Below are positions 1 to 8,971 of a stretch of 64,000 bases of DNA, one piece after another. Each line of letters starts with the position of its first letter. The stretch's first letter is position 1. The notes below the pieces were generated by a model. It was given only the letters and a program-made list of their open reading frames with translations, had not been told where the DNA came from and did not search any database. The stretch is from contig JAJFBE010000001.1 of assembly GCA_020697255.1 (NCBI GenBank), forward strand, positions 62,001 through 126,000, read 5' to 3'. Source of the DNA: Burkholderiales bacterium (lineage in GTDB: Bacteria > Pseudomonadota > Gammaproteobacteria > Burkholderiales > UBA11063). Both the position numbers and the translations under genes were made by a program.

Positions 1-593
1 AAATACCCATCAACTGTAATCAACACTTTAGGTTCAACTTGTAAAAACCTGTCTACAACTCCATTTTTACCAAAATCCGGTGAAGTGGAGGTCCAAATCG
101 CACCAATAGAGGTTGCTGCCAGCATAAAAACAATTGCCTGAGGCATATTGGGCAAATACCCCGCTACCCTATCCCCGGCTACTACCCCTAGTTTTATCAG
201 GTAGTCTGCCGCTTTTGCCACCATAGTATACAGATCATGATATGAAATAGAATCTTTTATACCCGATTCATTAGCAAAAATAATTGCAGTTTTATCATCC
301 CGGTAGCGTAATAAGTTTTCGGCAAAGTTTAATTTGCATCCGGGAAACCAAGATGTCTTACTAATATGATCACTAAATTCAGCGGTCTTTACTGGAGGTA
401 TGGAATAAATAATATCGGCAAATTTAAAAAACTCACCCCAGAATTCGTTTATATTATCAACCGACCATTGATACATCTGAGCATAATCGATAAAGTGATA
501 GCCTAGTTTCTTATTAATATGTTCACGAAATTGATCCATTTGTGAATGTGCTATTTGCTGTTCACTTGGTTGCCATAATATTTCTTCGTTCAT
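1..593 (-). CDS. aacS: acetoacetate--CoA ligase, N-terminal part (cut by window edge)
   Basis: Reading the minus strand from ATG at 593 gives about 197 residues without a stop, running off the window. The N-terminus contains WSV..INEFW and then WFPGCKLNFAENLLR, the block typical of acetoacetyl-CoA synthetases of the ANL adenylate-forming family. It is followed by the start of the AMP-binding fold (DRVAGYLPN, ATSIGAIWTSTSPDFG). The family activates acetoacetate to acetoacetyl-CoA with ATP in the cytosol, feeding ketone-body or polyhydroxybutyrate carbon into acetyl-CoA. It lies downstream of putA on the same strand, with a 90-base gap that holds a 14-base palindrome. The ATP-binding and catalytic C-terminal parts are outside the window. 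Acetyl-CoA synthetase is the main alternative, but the WFPGCKLNFAENLL block favours acetoacetate. Confidence 0.85.
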   Translation of the reverse strand, partial: MNEEILWQPSEQQIAHSQMDQFREHINKKLGYHFIDYAQMYQWSVDNINEFWGEFFKFADIIYSIPPVKTAEFSDHISKTSWFPGCKLNFAENLLRYRDDKTAIIFANESGIKDSISYHDLYTMVAKAADYLIKLGVVAGDRVAGYLPNMPQAIVFMLAATSIGAIWTSTSPDFGKNGVVDRFLQVEPKVLITVDGY

Positions 594-640
594 AGCTAAC
601 TCTCCAATCAGTCTATAACGTTAAAATCGATTTCCGCCTC

Positions 641-654
641 ACACACTAGTGTGT
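641..654. promoter_or_regulatory. 14-base perfect palindrome upstream of aacS
   Basis: ACACACTAGTGTGT is a perfect inverted repeat in the 90-base gap between the putA stop and the aacS start, about 47 bases upstream of the aacS ATG. It has no T-run, so it does not look like a terminator. Its place suits an operator for a dimeric repressor, but no regulator is identified. Function is inferred only from symmetry and position. Confidence 0.35.
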
Positions 655-683
655 CTCACACGGGTATGTTTGCAGGAATGACA

Positions 684-3600
684 TCATATATTATCGTTAA
701 TACTCATTAGCTCTACATTTCCGCCGGTTGCAGTAATATTATTACTCACTGTACGTTCTGTAGTTAATAGATGTAAGTTATATTTACCATCATTAACTTC
801 ATGAATATTGAGTATTAGGAGGCCATCTCGTTTAGCCAAAACCTCTGCCATCTGAGCGTAGTTAGCATAGTTTTTTGCTACCAATACTGCACTTATATCT
901 GCATCCTGAAATGCATTGGCTACAACACGTATATATTTTGGCATAATCCGAGCATAATATTTGCTATGCTCATCCTCAGGTAAGATTGCTATATTATCAG
1001 TTGCCAGAGCGCACATAATTTGCCGTGCGTAGGCCTCTTTACTACCTGCAGCACATAATATAGTTCCACGTTTTACAAAAAACATAAAATTAAGCTCGCC
1101 GGTTGGTCCGGGCAAGTTTACTTGCATAGTTAGAGGTGATTCGTGCCGAGCATTATCAGCATATTTTAACAGTTGTTCTTCTTCTGATTTGCTAAAACCT
1201 AGATCTTTCAATTTGGTTTTAAAATTGCCCAGTGCCTTAAAGTCATAATTACGCCAGCTGACATTTAGGTTTGGATGACGCGTAGTTTCAACCAAACGAT
1301 ACAAATATAATGGACCTCCTGCTTTGGGACCGGTACCTGACAAACCTTCACCACCAAATGGCTGCACGCCAACAACTGCTCCTACCATATTACGATTTAT
1401 ATAAATATTACCCGCATTTATATTCTGGTATACCATTTTTGCTGTTGATTCTATACGGCTATGTAAACCTTGAGTCAGCCCATAACCTGAAGAATTAATC
1501 TCAGCAACTACCTTTTCCAGGTTACCTGGGGCAAAACGAATAACATGTACAACCGGGCCAAATACTTCGCGTTCCAATTCACGTATACTACCAATCTCAA
1601 TTAATGTAGGTGCTACAAATATCCCGTTTTTACATTCATCAGATAATTTTGCCTGATAAAACATTCGAGCATTTGGTTTCATTTTATCAATATGATCAAG
1701 TAAGACCTTTTGTGCCGGCTTATCAATTACCGGCCCAACATCAGTACTTAAATTTACCGGATTACCTATAAGTAGTTCATCCATAGCGCCTTTTAACATG
1801 TGGAGTACTTTATCCGCGATATCTGCCTGTAAATACAATACTCGAAGGGCCGAACAACGCTGTCCGGCGCTATCAAATCCGGAGGTAATAACATCGGTTA
1901 CAACTTGTTCGGGAAGGCTACTTGAATCAACAATCATAGTATTTTGCCCACCGGTTTCAGCAATCAAAATACTCTTATCCCCTTTAGCTGCCAGATTTTG
2001 ATTAATTGTCCTGGCTACTTCGGTTGAGCCGGTAAAAATGACCCCAACTATATCTTTATGTTTGGTAAGTGTATTACCTATAACACTACCGCTACCTGGC
2101 ATTAGCTGCAAAACATCCCTTGGCATACCAGCATCATAAAATAGTTCTACGGCATAAAATGCTACCAAATTAGTCTGATATGAAGGTTTGGCAATAACCG
2201 TATTACCGGCAGCTAAAGCACTACTTATCTCTCCCATAAATATCGCTAAGGGAAAATTCCAGGGGCTGATACATACAAAAACCCCTAACGCCTTATGCGT
2301 GTCATTAAAAAATTCTACCTCTACCTGTTTGGCATAATATCTACAAAAATCTACCGCCTCGCGCACCTCTGCAATTGCATTTTGCAATGTTTTCCCTGCT
2401 TCACGAACTAAAATAGAAAGTAGCTCATAATAATGTTCTTCCATTTTACCCGCTACTTTTAATAAAATCTTGGCTCTATCCTGCGGCGAAACCTCCCGCC
2501 ATGAGGTAAATGCTCTTTTAGCTTGTAATACAGCATTATCTATATCTTGTACATCAGCCTTGGTAACATGACCAACTATATCATCGTTATTAGCAGGGTT
2601 TCTAACTTCGGTTACCACTCTGGCATCATTATTAGCCAGATTCGCCACCAAAGGATATGCAGTAAAGGTTTTTGCTGCATAAGTATTTAATTTTGACTCT
2701 AGCTCACTAAGCAATATATCGTTGGTTAAATCCAGACCTTTTGAATTTATCCGCCCATCAGGATATATGTGGGCTGGAGTTTTAAAATTTGGGTTAGAAG
2801 TACCTTCGGCTTTTTTAGATAACTCGATCGGACTAATTAATAAACTATCTATTGGTACGTCTTTATCTACTACCTGATGTACAAATGATGAGTTTGCCCC
2901 ATTTTCCAATAATCTACGCACCAGATAGGCTAATAATGTTTCATGCGTTCCAACCGGTGCATAAACCCGGCACGTTATATTTAGCTTATCCTCACCTACT
3001 ACATTATCATATAAAGTCTCGCCCATTCCATACAGGCATTGGTACTCAAACTGTTTACCCTTACCCATTTGGTAAATAAATGCCAGGCTTCTGGCATTAT
3101 GCGTAGCAAATAAAGGATAAATTTCATCTTGATGGGCTAATAATTTTTGTGCACATGCTAAATAGGATAAATCCGTATAAAATTTACGGGTAAATACCGG
3201 ATAATCCTCCTGTCCATCTACTTGTGCTTTTTTAATTTCGCTATCCCAATATGCGCCTTTTACCAAACGCACCTGTAAACGCTGTTTAGAGCGTTTTGCC
3301 AAATCCACCACATAATCAATCACATAAGGAGCACGCTTTTGATAGGCTTGGATAACAAAACCAATTCCAGCAAAACTAGCCAAATCTTTGTCATTAGCTA
3401 ATAGCTCAAGTAAATCAAGGGATATTTCCAATCGATCTGTTTCCTCTGCATCGATAAATAAACCAATCTGGTATTCTTTTGCCAGTAGATATAGGTGTTT
3501 TAAACGAGGATATAGCTCATTAATAACTCTTTGATACTGCGATCTTTGGTAGCGCGGATGAATTGCAGATAGTTTTACTGAAATACCCGGACCTTTATAA

Positions 3601-4310
3601 ACCCCACGCATTGCATTCGCCTTACCTACAGCATGGATTGCATCAGTATAGTTTTGCATATAACGCATAGCATCCTCGTCATTCATCGCTGCTTCGCCCA
3701 GCATATCATAAGAAAATTGATAACCCTTTTTTTCTTTAGCAACTGAAGCTTTTAATGCAGCTTCGATAGTCTCACCCATCACAAATTGGTTACCCATAAA
3801 TTTGACAGCAGTTGTCATAGATTTACGGATTAAAGGTTCTCCACCTTTGGCTAATACCTTTAGCAAAACAGCCGAGAGTTTTTCTGAAGCAAAAGAACCT
3901 ACTAACTTTCCGGTAATTAATAATCCCCAGCTAGTTGCATTTACAAAAATATTATCAGTTTTAGTATGATCACTCCAATTACCTTTGGCAATCTTATCCC
4001 GGATTAATTTATCCTGGGTTTCCTTATCCGGTATTCTAAGCATGCTTTCAGCTAAGCACATTAATGCTATACCCTCTTCACTGGATAATTTAAACTCCTG
4101 CATAATAGCATCAATACCACGGCCTTTTACGCGGGTGTTACGTACAGTACTAATTAAGCGTTTTGCCATATTAGTAACTTGAACACTATCTTCCGCAGTA
4201 ATAGTCAGCATATTAAGTAATCTATCCACACACTGCTTTTCATTAGCCCGATAATGTTTGGTAATTTCCTGACGAAGGGTATTTTTTTTTGTAATATCCA
4301 AATTAAACAT
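684..4310 (-). CDS. putA: bifunctional proline dehydrogenase / P5C dehydrogenase PutA
   Basis: 1208 residues. It oxidises proline to pyrroline-5-carboxylate with FAD and then to glutamate with NAD, channelling the intermediate between the two active sites at the inner face of the membrane. The N-terminal half carries the proline dehydrogenase barrel (FIDAEETDRLEIS, RLVKGAYWDSEIKKAQ, ATHNARSLAFI, QCLYGMGE). The middle carries the aldehyde dehydrogenase domain with ETGGQN and the catalytic cysteine in SAGQRCSALR. About 200 further residues follow as the C-terminal domain. The protein begins directly with the helical region and lacks the ribbon-helix-helix DNA-binding domain of E. coli PutA (about 1320 residues), so it should not repress its own gene. 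A likely -10 TATAAT lies at 4364-4369 on the minus strand, and an SD-like AAAGGA lies upstream of the ATG. Confidence 0.95.
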   Translation of the reverse strand: MFNLDITKKNTLRQEITKHYRANEKQCVDRLLNMLTITAEDSVQVTNMAKRLISTVRNTRVKGRGIDAIMQEFKLSSEEGIALMCLAESMLRIPDKETQDKLIRDKIAKGNWSDHTKTDNIFVNATSWGLLITGKLVGSFASEKLSAVLLKVLAKGGEPLIRKSMTTAVKFMGNQFVMGETIEAALKASVAKEKKGYQFSYDMLGEAAMNDEDAMRYMQNYTDAIHAVGKANAMRGVYKGPGISVKLSAIHPRYQRSQYQRVINELYPRLKHLYLLAKEYQIGLFIDAEETDRLEISLDLLELLANDKDLASFAGIGFVIQAYQKRAPYVIDYVVDLAKRSKQRLQVRLVKGAYWDSEIKKAQVDGQEDYPVFTRKFYTDLSYLACAQKLLAHQDEIYPLFATHNARSLAFIYQMGKGKQFEYQCLYGMGETLYDNVVGEDKLNITCRVYAPVGTHETLLAYLVRRLLENGANSSFVHQVVDKDVPIDSLLISPIELSKKAEGTSNPNFKTPAHIYPDGRINSKGLDLTNDILLSELESKLNTYAAKTFTAYPLVANLANNDARVVTEVRNPANNDDIVGHVTKADVQDIDNAVLQAKRAFTSWREVSPQDRAKILLKVAGKMEEHYYELLSILVREAGKTLQNAIAEVREAVDFCRYYAKQVEVEFFNDTHKALGVFVCISPWNFPLAIFMGEISSALAAGNTVIAKPSYQTNLVAFYAVELFYDAGMPRDVLQLMPGSGSVIGNTLTKHKDIVGVIFTGSTEVARTINQNLAAKGDKSILIAETGGQNTMIVDSSSLPEQVVTDVITSGFDSAGQRCSALRVLYLQADIADKVLHMLKGAMDELLIGNPVNLSTDVGPVIDKPAQKVLLDHIDKMKPNARMFYQAKLSDECKNGIFVAPTLIEIGSIRELEREVFGPVVHVIRFAPGNLEKVVAEINSSGYGLTQGLHSRIESTAKMVYQNINAGNIYINRNMVGAVVGVQPFGGEGLSGTGPKAGGPLYLYRLVETTRHPNLNVSWRNYDFKALGNFKTKLKDLGFSKSEEEQLLKYADNARHESPLTMQVNLPGPTGELNFMFFVKRGTILCAAGSKEAYARQIMCALATDNIAILPEDEHSKYYARIMPKYIRVVANAFQDADISAVLVAKNYANYAQMAEVLAKRDGLLILNIHEVNDGKYNLHLLTTERTVSNNITATGGNVELMSINDNI

Positions 4311-4363
4311 TTGTTATATTGTCCTTTCACAGCTTAGCTAAAGCCAGATTTTTAAATTACAAG

Positions 4364-4369
4364 ATTATA
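4364..4369 (-). promoter_or_regulatory. -10 box for putA in divergent putA/dapD region
   Basis: The minus strand reads TATAAT here, about 54 bases before the putA ATG. No good -35 hexamer is visible. An imperfect inverted repeat AGGC-N5-GCCT (4374-4386) sits just upstream, between this box and the divergent dapD promoter, and could be an operator. Assignment is by consensus match and position only. Confidence 0.4.
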
Positions 4370-4393
4370 CCATAGGCGATATGCCTTTTTATT

Positions 4394-4422
4394 TTGCAGC
4401 GCAACCAGATAAATGTTATGCT
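4394..4422 (+). promoter_or_regulatory. sigma70 promoter for dapD-nudC
   Basis: TTGCAG (4394-4399), a 17-base spacer and TATGCT (4417-4422) preceded by TGT, which gives an extended -10. The expected start site is near 4429, leaving a leader of about 40 bases before the dapD ATG at 4468. It is among the best promoter matches in the window. Confidence 0.6.
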
Positions 4423-4467
4423 AAAATCAGTTCTCTAGAATATTAATTTTAAAGGATTGGAAGACCA

Positions 4468-5280
4468 ATGGAGAATGTTCAACAAATCATCGAAAAAGCT
4501 TATTCTAATATTCATAGCGTGCATCCTACAGATATAACTATTGTTAATGCTGTACGTACCGTTATAGACGCATTAGACTGTGGAGGCATACGTGTTGCCG
4601 AAAAAGTCAGTGATGACTGGGTAGTAAATACCTGGGTTAAAAAAGCAATTTTATTATCGTTTCGTACTCATAAAAATAAACTCTTAGATGCTAACTGGAC
4701 TAGGTTTTACGACAAAATCGATCTCAAATTTACCGACTATACCGAAGATAAATTTAAGCATGAGGAAATACGAGTTGTACCTTCAGCTATTGTCAGAAAA
4801 GGTGCATACATCGCTAAAAATACAGTACTTATGCCAAGCTACGTTAATATTGGCTCATATATTGGTGAAAGCACTATGATAGATACCTGGGCTACCGTTG
4901 GCTCTTGTGCCCAAATCGGCAAAAATGTTCACTTATCTGGTGGTGTTGGAATTGGTGGAGTCTTAGAGCCTTTACAAGCTAACCCAACTATTATTGAAGA
5001 TAACTGCTTTATCGGCGCCAGAAGTGAGATTGTTGAAGGCGTTATAGTAGGTCAAGGCAGCGTAATTAGTATGGGGGTTTATATTGGACAGTCAACTAAA
5101 ATCTATGACCGGGAAACAAAACAACTTTTTTATGGAAAAGTACCCCCATACTCAGTTGTAGTTCCGGGTAATATTCCAAGTGCTGATGGTACTCATAGTA
5201 CCTATGCTGCAATAATAGTTAAGCGCGTAGATGAAGCTACCAGGGCAAAGGTATCAATTAATGAGCTATTGCGTTCTTAA
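4468..5280 (+). CDS. dapD: 2,3,4,5-tetrahydropyridine-2,6-dicarboxylate N-succinyltransferase
   Basis: 270 residues, the usual length for DapD. It transfers succinyl from succinyl-CoA to tetrahydrodipicolinate in the succinylase branch of the diaminopimelate/lysine pathway, supplying meso-DAP for peptidoglycan. After the helical N-terminal domain (about 1-100) comes a left-handed beta-helix of hexapeptide repeats ([21 protein letters not shown] onward, in short turns), including [15 protein letters not shown] and [14 protein letters not shown], which are hallmarks of this family. The C-terminus [18 protein letters not shown] is also typical. It is followed after 2 bases by nudC, so the two are almost certainly cotranscribed from the promoter at 4394-4422. 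Confidence 0.96.
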   Translation: MENVQQIIEKAYSNIHSVHPTDITIVNAVRTVIDALDCGGIRVAEKVSDDWVVNTWVKKAILLSFRTHKNKLLDANWTRFYDKIDLKFTDYTEDKFKHEEIRVVPSAIVRKGAYIAKNTVLMPSYVNIGSYIGESTMIDTWATVGSCAQIGKNVHLSGGVGIGGVLEPLQANPTIIEDNCFIGARSEIVEGVIVGQGSVISMGVYIGQSTKIYDRETKQLFYGKVPPYSVVVPGNIPSADGTHSTYAAIIVKRVDEATRAKVSINELLRS

Positions 5281-5282
5281 TC

Positions 5283-6056
5283 ATGCTACATATAATTGTT
5301 ACACAGCATAAGATATTAGTTTATGACAGGGATGATTCCATCACTCTACCTATGCAAGAGCACATAAAACCTATTGAACATATGCTCTTATCTCTAGCTA
5401 CCACCCCAGAATATAGGGTATACCGGATCAATGACCCTGCCCCGGAAAATTTTCCTAATTCGCTTAAACTAATTAATTTACGTCAGGCGTTAAATTATTT
5501 TAATGATGATATGCTAAAAATTATAGTCTATTATCAGCAACTAAACTCCTATTATGACACGCATAAATTTTGCGGGGTTTGTGGCACCAAAACACAAAGG
5601 CAGGAAAAAAATAAATTCTTAATTTGCCCAAATTGCCAACACGAAGTATATCCTCATATTGCCCCTTCAATCATTGTCCGCATTCATAAAGGCAACGATA
5701 TATTAATGGCCAGAGGTGTAAATTTTGCACCAAATGTATGGGGACTAATTGCTGGTTTTGTTGAAGTTGGCGAAACTTTAGAAGAAGCAGTAAGACGTGA
5801 AGTAAACGAAGAAGTTGGGATTGAAATAGAAAATATCCGTTATTGGGGCTCCCAACCATGGCCATTTCCAGCAAATTCACTAATGGTTGGCTTTACTGCT
5901 GATTATAAATCAGGTGAAATAATAATAGACCCGGTAGAAATCGAGCAGGCTGGATTTTTTAACCGACAAAACTACCCTGGCCGCCCAAGCACTAGCTATA
6001 GTATTGCCAGTCGTATGCTAAATGAGTATTTAGGTCTTGCCACAACAAGCAGCTAA
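5283..6056 (+). CDS. nudC: NAD(+) diphosphatase / NAD-decapping hydrolase NudC
   Basis: 257 residues, the size of E. coli NudC. It hydrolyses NADH to NMNH and AMP, and the family also removes NAD caps from RNA. A four-cysteine zinc ribbon is visible (CGVCG then CPNC, about residues 97-120). The Nudix box GFVEVGETLEEAVRREVNEEVGI fits G-x5-E-x7-R-E-U-x-E-E-x-G-U when read in two parts. The SQPWPFP motif that marks the NADH-specific subfamily follows it. It starts 2 bases after dapD. The stop is followed by a weak hairpin and a run of seven T near 6069-6097 that may end the transcript. Confidence 0.93.
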   Translation: MLHIIVTQHKILVYDRDDSITLPMQEHIKPIEHMLLSLATTPEYRVYRINDPAPENFPNSLKLINLRQALNYFNDDMLKIIVYYQQLNSYYDTHKFCGVCGTKTQRQEKNKFLICPNCQHEVYPHIAPSIIVRIHKGNDILMARGVNFAPNVWGLIAGFVEVGETLEEAVRREVNEEVGIEIENIRYWGSQPWPFPANSLMVGFTADYKSGEIIIDPVEIEQAGFFNRQNYPGRPSTSYSIASRMLNEYLGLATTSS

Positions 6057-6086
6057 ACTAATAAAGCAGTGTCAACACCATCTGTG

Positions 6087-6443
6087 CTATTTTTTTATTT
6101 CATTTAGTAAGATACAGCCGCCCCTAGTACATTCTAAAAATGGAGAATTATTAACAATGTTAACTGTAATTTTGCAGCTTTCTGGCAATTCCGTGTTATC
6201 AGCATAATAGAAATATGTTTTAGTGTCAGATTTCAATTTTTTACTGTCAGCACAACGATCAACACTAGCCTCAATGTGTACTGCACGATTATCTAGTGTT
6301 CCATCCTTGTAGAGATCAGCAAAGTGATTATTCTCATGGTTTGCCATTATGTGAATGTCTTTTAAAGACCATGTATCAGCATTTGCTCCTGTTAAAAAAC
6401 AAAAGAAAACAAAACCCAAAAAGATTAATTTTTTAAATAACAT
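6087..6443 (-). CDS. small exported protein of unknown function
   Basis: 118 residues. A clear Sec signal peptide is present (MLFKKLIFLGFVFFCFLTGANADT, cleavage likely after ANA), leaving a mature protein of about 96 residues. The mature part has four cysteines (RCADSKK, ESCKI, LECTRGGC), compatible with two disulfides in the periplasm. No family is recognised. It stands alone between nudC (convergent) and rho (same strand), with its own start region in the 78-base gap after rho. It belongs to the group of exported orphans scattered through this window; any function is unknown. Confidence 0.75.
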   Translation of the reverse strand: MLFKKLIFLGFVFFCFLTGANADTWSLKDIHIMANHENNHFADLYKDGTLDNRAVHIEASVDRCADSKKLKSDTKTYFYYADNTELPESCKITVNIVNNSPFLECTRGGCILLNEIKK

Positions 6444-6521
6444 TTGTACGCACCTCTTTATATTTTATTAAATTTTAGTAAATTTCATACTTGCCTGCTC
6501 ATATTATATCATATTTATAAT

Positions 6522-7778
6522 TTAGCGGCGCATTGCATCAAAAAATGCTGCGTTATTTTTAGTTTCTTTTAACTTATCAGTCAAAAATTCAATAGCTTCA
6601 ACGCTTTGCATAGTTGCCATAAGCTTACGCAAAATCCAGATTTTTTGTAATTGTTCTTTAGATAATAGCAACTCTTCACGTCTGGTACCGGAACGAAGAA
6701 TATCAATTGCCGGATAAATTCGTCTTTGTGAAATATCACGGTCTAAATGTAGTTCCATATTACCCGTACCTTTAAATTCTTCATAAATAACATCATCCAT
6801 TCGCGAACCGGTATCAACTAATGCGGTTGCAATAATCGTTAATGAGCCACCCTCTTCAATATTTCTGGCCGCACCAAATACCCTCTTTGGACGATGTAAT
6901 GCGTTGGCATCAACACCACCGGTTAATACTTTACCAGAGGCAGGTGCTACAGTATTATATGCACGGGCAAGACGGGTTATTGAATCAAGTAAAATAATCA
7001 CATCCCTTTTATGCTCTACCAGGCGTTTGGCTTTTTCAATAACCATTTCAGCAACCTGTACATGACGGTTTGCCGGTTCATCGAAAGTAGAGGCTACTAC
7101 TTCGCCTTTTACTGAACGTTGCATTTCTGTTACCTCTTCCGGACGCTCATCAATCAAAAGTACTATTAAGGCTGCCTCCGGGTGATTAACCGCAATTGAA
7201 TGGGCAATTTGCTGTAACATTACAGTCTTACCGGTTTTAGGCGGGGCAACCAGTAGTGCACGCTGACCTTTACCAATTGGTGCCATTAAATCAATCACCC
7301 TGCCAGTTAGGGCTTCTTCAATTTCAGTATCATGTTCTAAAACTAATTGCTTAGTTGGAAATAAGGGGGTTAAATTTTCAAATAAAATCTTGTGTTTACC
7401 GCTTTCCGGTTCATCACCATTTACTTTATCTACCCTGGTTAATGCAAAATACTTCTCGCTATCTTTAGGCATACGTATCTCACCCTCAACTGTATCCCCG
7501 GTTTGCAAGTTAAATCGGCGAATTTGGCTAGGACTTACATAAATATCATCGTGACTGGCGAGATACGATGTATCCGGTGAACGTAAAAAGCCAAATCCAT
7601 CGGGTAATACTTCTAATACGCCACTACCAAATATATTTTCGCCGGCTTCTGCATTTTTACGCAGAATTGCAAAAATAATATCGTGCTTACGAAGCCTACT
7701 GGCTCCTTCAATATTTAATTGGGCGGCAATTTCAAGAAGCCTGGTCACATGTAAGTCTTTTATCTCGGATAAATGCAT
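6522..7778 (-). CDS. rho: transcription termination factor Rho
   Basis: 418 residues, standard Rho length. It is an RNA-dependent hexameric ATPase that terminates transcription at C-rich sites. Domains in order are an N-terminal helical domain ([18 protein letters not shown]), the cold-shock-like RNA-binding fold ([18 protein letters not shown]), Walker A ([15 protein letters not shown]), Walker B ([16 protein letters not shown]) and the Q/R-loops ([22 protein letters not shown]). It lies 151 bases downstream of trxA on the same strand, a common trxA-rho order in Proteobacteria. A hairpin in that gap may attenuate or separate the two genes. Confidence 0.97.
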   Translation of the reverse strand: MHLSEIKDLHVTRLLEIAAQLNIEGASRLRKHDIIFAILRKNAEAGENIFGSGVLEVLPDGFGFLRSPDTSYLASHDDIYVSPSQIRRFNLQTGDTVEGEIRMPKDSEKYFALTRVDKVNGDEPESGKHKILFENLTPLFPTKQLVLEHDTEIEEALTGRVIDLMAPIGKGQRALLVAPPKTGKTVMLQQIAHSIAVNHPEAALIVLLIDERPEEVTEMQRSVKGEVVASTFDEPANRHVQVAEMVIEKAKRLVEHKRDVIILLDSITRLARAYNTVAPASGKVLTGGVDANALHRPKRVFGAARNIEEGGSLTIIATALVDTGSRMDDVIYEEFKGTGNMELHLDRDISQRRIYPAIDILRSGTRREELLLSKEQLQKIWILRKLMATMQSVEAIEFLTDKLKETKNNAAFFDAMRR

Positions 7779-7887
7779 AAATTATTTCTACTTAAAAAAA
7801 TTGGATAAACGGTAACTCTAGATAAGAACTACCACGAAAGAACATATTTTGAAAAACTCTGGGATAATATATTAAGAATGAGAAGAA

Positions 7888-7916
7888 CCCGCAAATTGTT
7901 TATAACAACTGACGGG
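7888..7916 (-). terminator. hairpin between trxA and rho
   Basis: CCCG at 7888-7891 pairs with CGGG at 7913-7916, and an inner stem continues around a TATA loop with a few mismatches. On the minus strand the stem is followed by a moderately U-rich stretch. It could terminate trxA transcripts or act in the rho leader, which is autoregulated in enterobacteria. Evidence is structural only. Confidence 0.4.
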
Positions 7917-7929
7917 ATTATAACCTAAA

Positions 7930-8253
7930 TTAAATATTGCTGTCAATAAAAGCTGTTAATTGACTTTTTGGTAAGTTACCAACCTTAGTCCCAACAACTT
8001 GTCCATCCTTCATTAATAGCAGTGTTGGAATACCTCTGACACCATATGTTGCAGCCGTTGCACTACTTTCATCAACATTAACTTTTACTACTTTTAACTT
8101 ACCTTCATAAGCAGTAGCAATTTCGTCTAAAATTGGTGAAAGCATACGACATGGTCCACACCATTCTGCCCAAAAATCAATCAATACAGGCACTCCCGAC
8201 TTTACTGCATCTGCTTCAAAAGTAGTATCAGTAGAATGAACAACATTACTCAT
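7930..8253 (-). CDS. trxA: thioredoxin
   Basis: 107 residues, the full length of thioredoxin 1. It is a cytosolic dithiol reductant for ribonucleotide reductase, PAPS reductase and oxidised proteins. The active site FWAEWCGPC has cysteines at 32 and 35, and the cis-proline segment [14 protein letters not shown] is intact. It is transcribed toward rho. A minus-strand TATAAT occurs at 8287-8292, about 35 bases before the ATG. Confidence 0.97.
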   Translation of the reverse strand: MSNVVHSTDTTFEADAVKSGVPVLIDFWAEWCGPCRMLSPILDEIATAYEGKLKVVKVNVDESSATAATYGVRGIPTLLLMKDGQVVGTKVGNLPKSQLTAFIDSNI

Positions 8254-8362
8254 ATAAATATTTCCTTATAAATACTCTCAACCCCTATTATACTACATTC
8301 AGCAAAGATATGTGTTTTTGTATTAATTTATGAAAAGACGCATTGTGTTAAGCTACCTCTTA

Positions 8363-8405
8363 ATCATGGTGGGCACTTATTAGGTCAAATAAGCGCCCAC
8401 CATAA
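8363..8405. terminator. long 16-bp stem hairpin downstream of exported orphan
   Basis: ATGGTGGGC-A-CTTATT pairs with AATAAG-C-GCCCACCAT around a short loop, with one mismatch. It begins about 10 bases after the stop of the minus-strand gene at 8415. Neither side has a strong T-run, so it may be a transcript-stabilising 3' structure rather than a classic terminator. Confidence 0.5.
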
Positions 8406-8414
8406 TCAAAAAAT

Positions 8415-8849
8415 TTATCCACCTGTAGTCATCTTTAATATTTCTTTACAATTTTTTTCAATTTCAATCTTATTTAAATTAATTTTGCATTTACCTACTT
8501 GTACAACTCCTTTCTTAGTTGCAAAAGTCCATAATTTAGTAGTAGCGTTGTGCGTAAGTGAAAAAGAATCGTCAGGAACATATGCCCACCTCCCATCTGT
8601 CTTAGGGATGAAAATATTCGATATATTGTCGTTGCTTAAAGTAAATAATGTATCTTTAAGTGGGCCAAATTTTTCTGTATAAAGAACCATGGGATTTTCG
8701 TTGTGATCATAGCACCACTCAAAATTAAAATTATTATCATCAGACTGGCATACTCCAGATGTGAGTGTATGAGCTTCAGTTAAACTCATGCTGGTAGATA
8801 AAGCAAAGAGTAATCTAAGCGCATAGTGGTTTAGTTTACAAGTTCTCAT
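8415..8849 (-). CDS. small exported protein of unknown function
   Basis: 144 residues from the ATG at 8849, chosen because an SD-like AAGGAT lies just upstream and the protein then begins with a signal peptide (MRTCKLNHYALRLLFALSTS through TEAHT). An in-frame ATG further upstream would bury this signal. The mature part holds cysteines in GVCQSDD, EWCYDH, GKCKIN and KNCKEI. No family is recognised. It is alone between trxA and oxyR, ends at a long hairpin, and shows the size, signal and paired-cysteine pattern of the other orphans here. Confidence 0.72.
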   Translation of the reverse strand: MRTCKLNHYALRLLFALSTSMSLTEAHTLTSGVCQSDDNNFNFEWCYDHNENPMVLYTEKFGPLKDTLFTLSNDNISNIFIPKTDGRWAYVPDDSFSLTHNATTKLWTFATKKGVVQVGKCKINLNKIEIEKNCKEILKMTTGG

Positions 8850-8971
8850 AATAAAATCCTTCAAAAAATTATTAATCTTATGTTCACAAAAGATATTATA
8901 TATTGGAGTACTTAATAAAGCCAATTGATTGTTTTTATATGATCAATAGTTTTAAGCTATTAAAAGAGATC

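Noticed and set aside
6060-6100. Weak hairpin and T-run after nudC
   Set aside because: The stem has a bulge and few pairs. It may be a terminator but is too weak to list as one.
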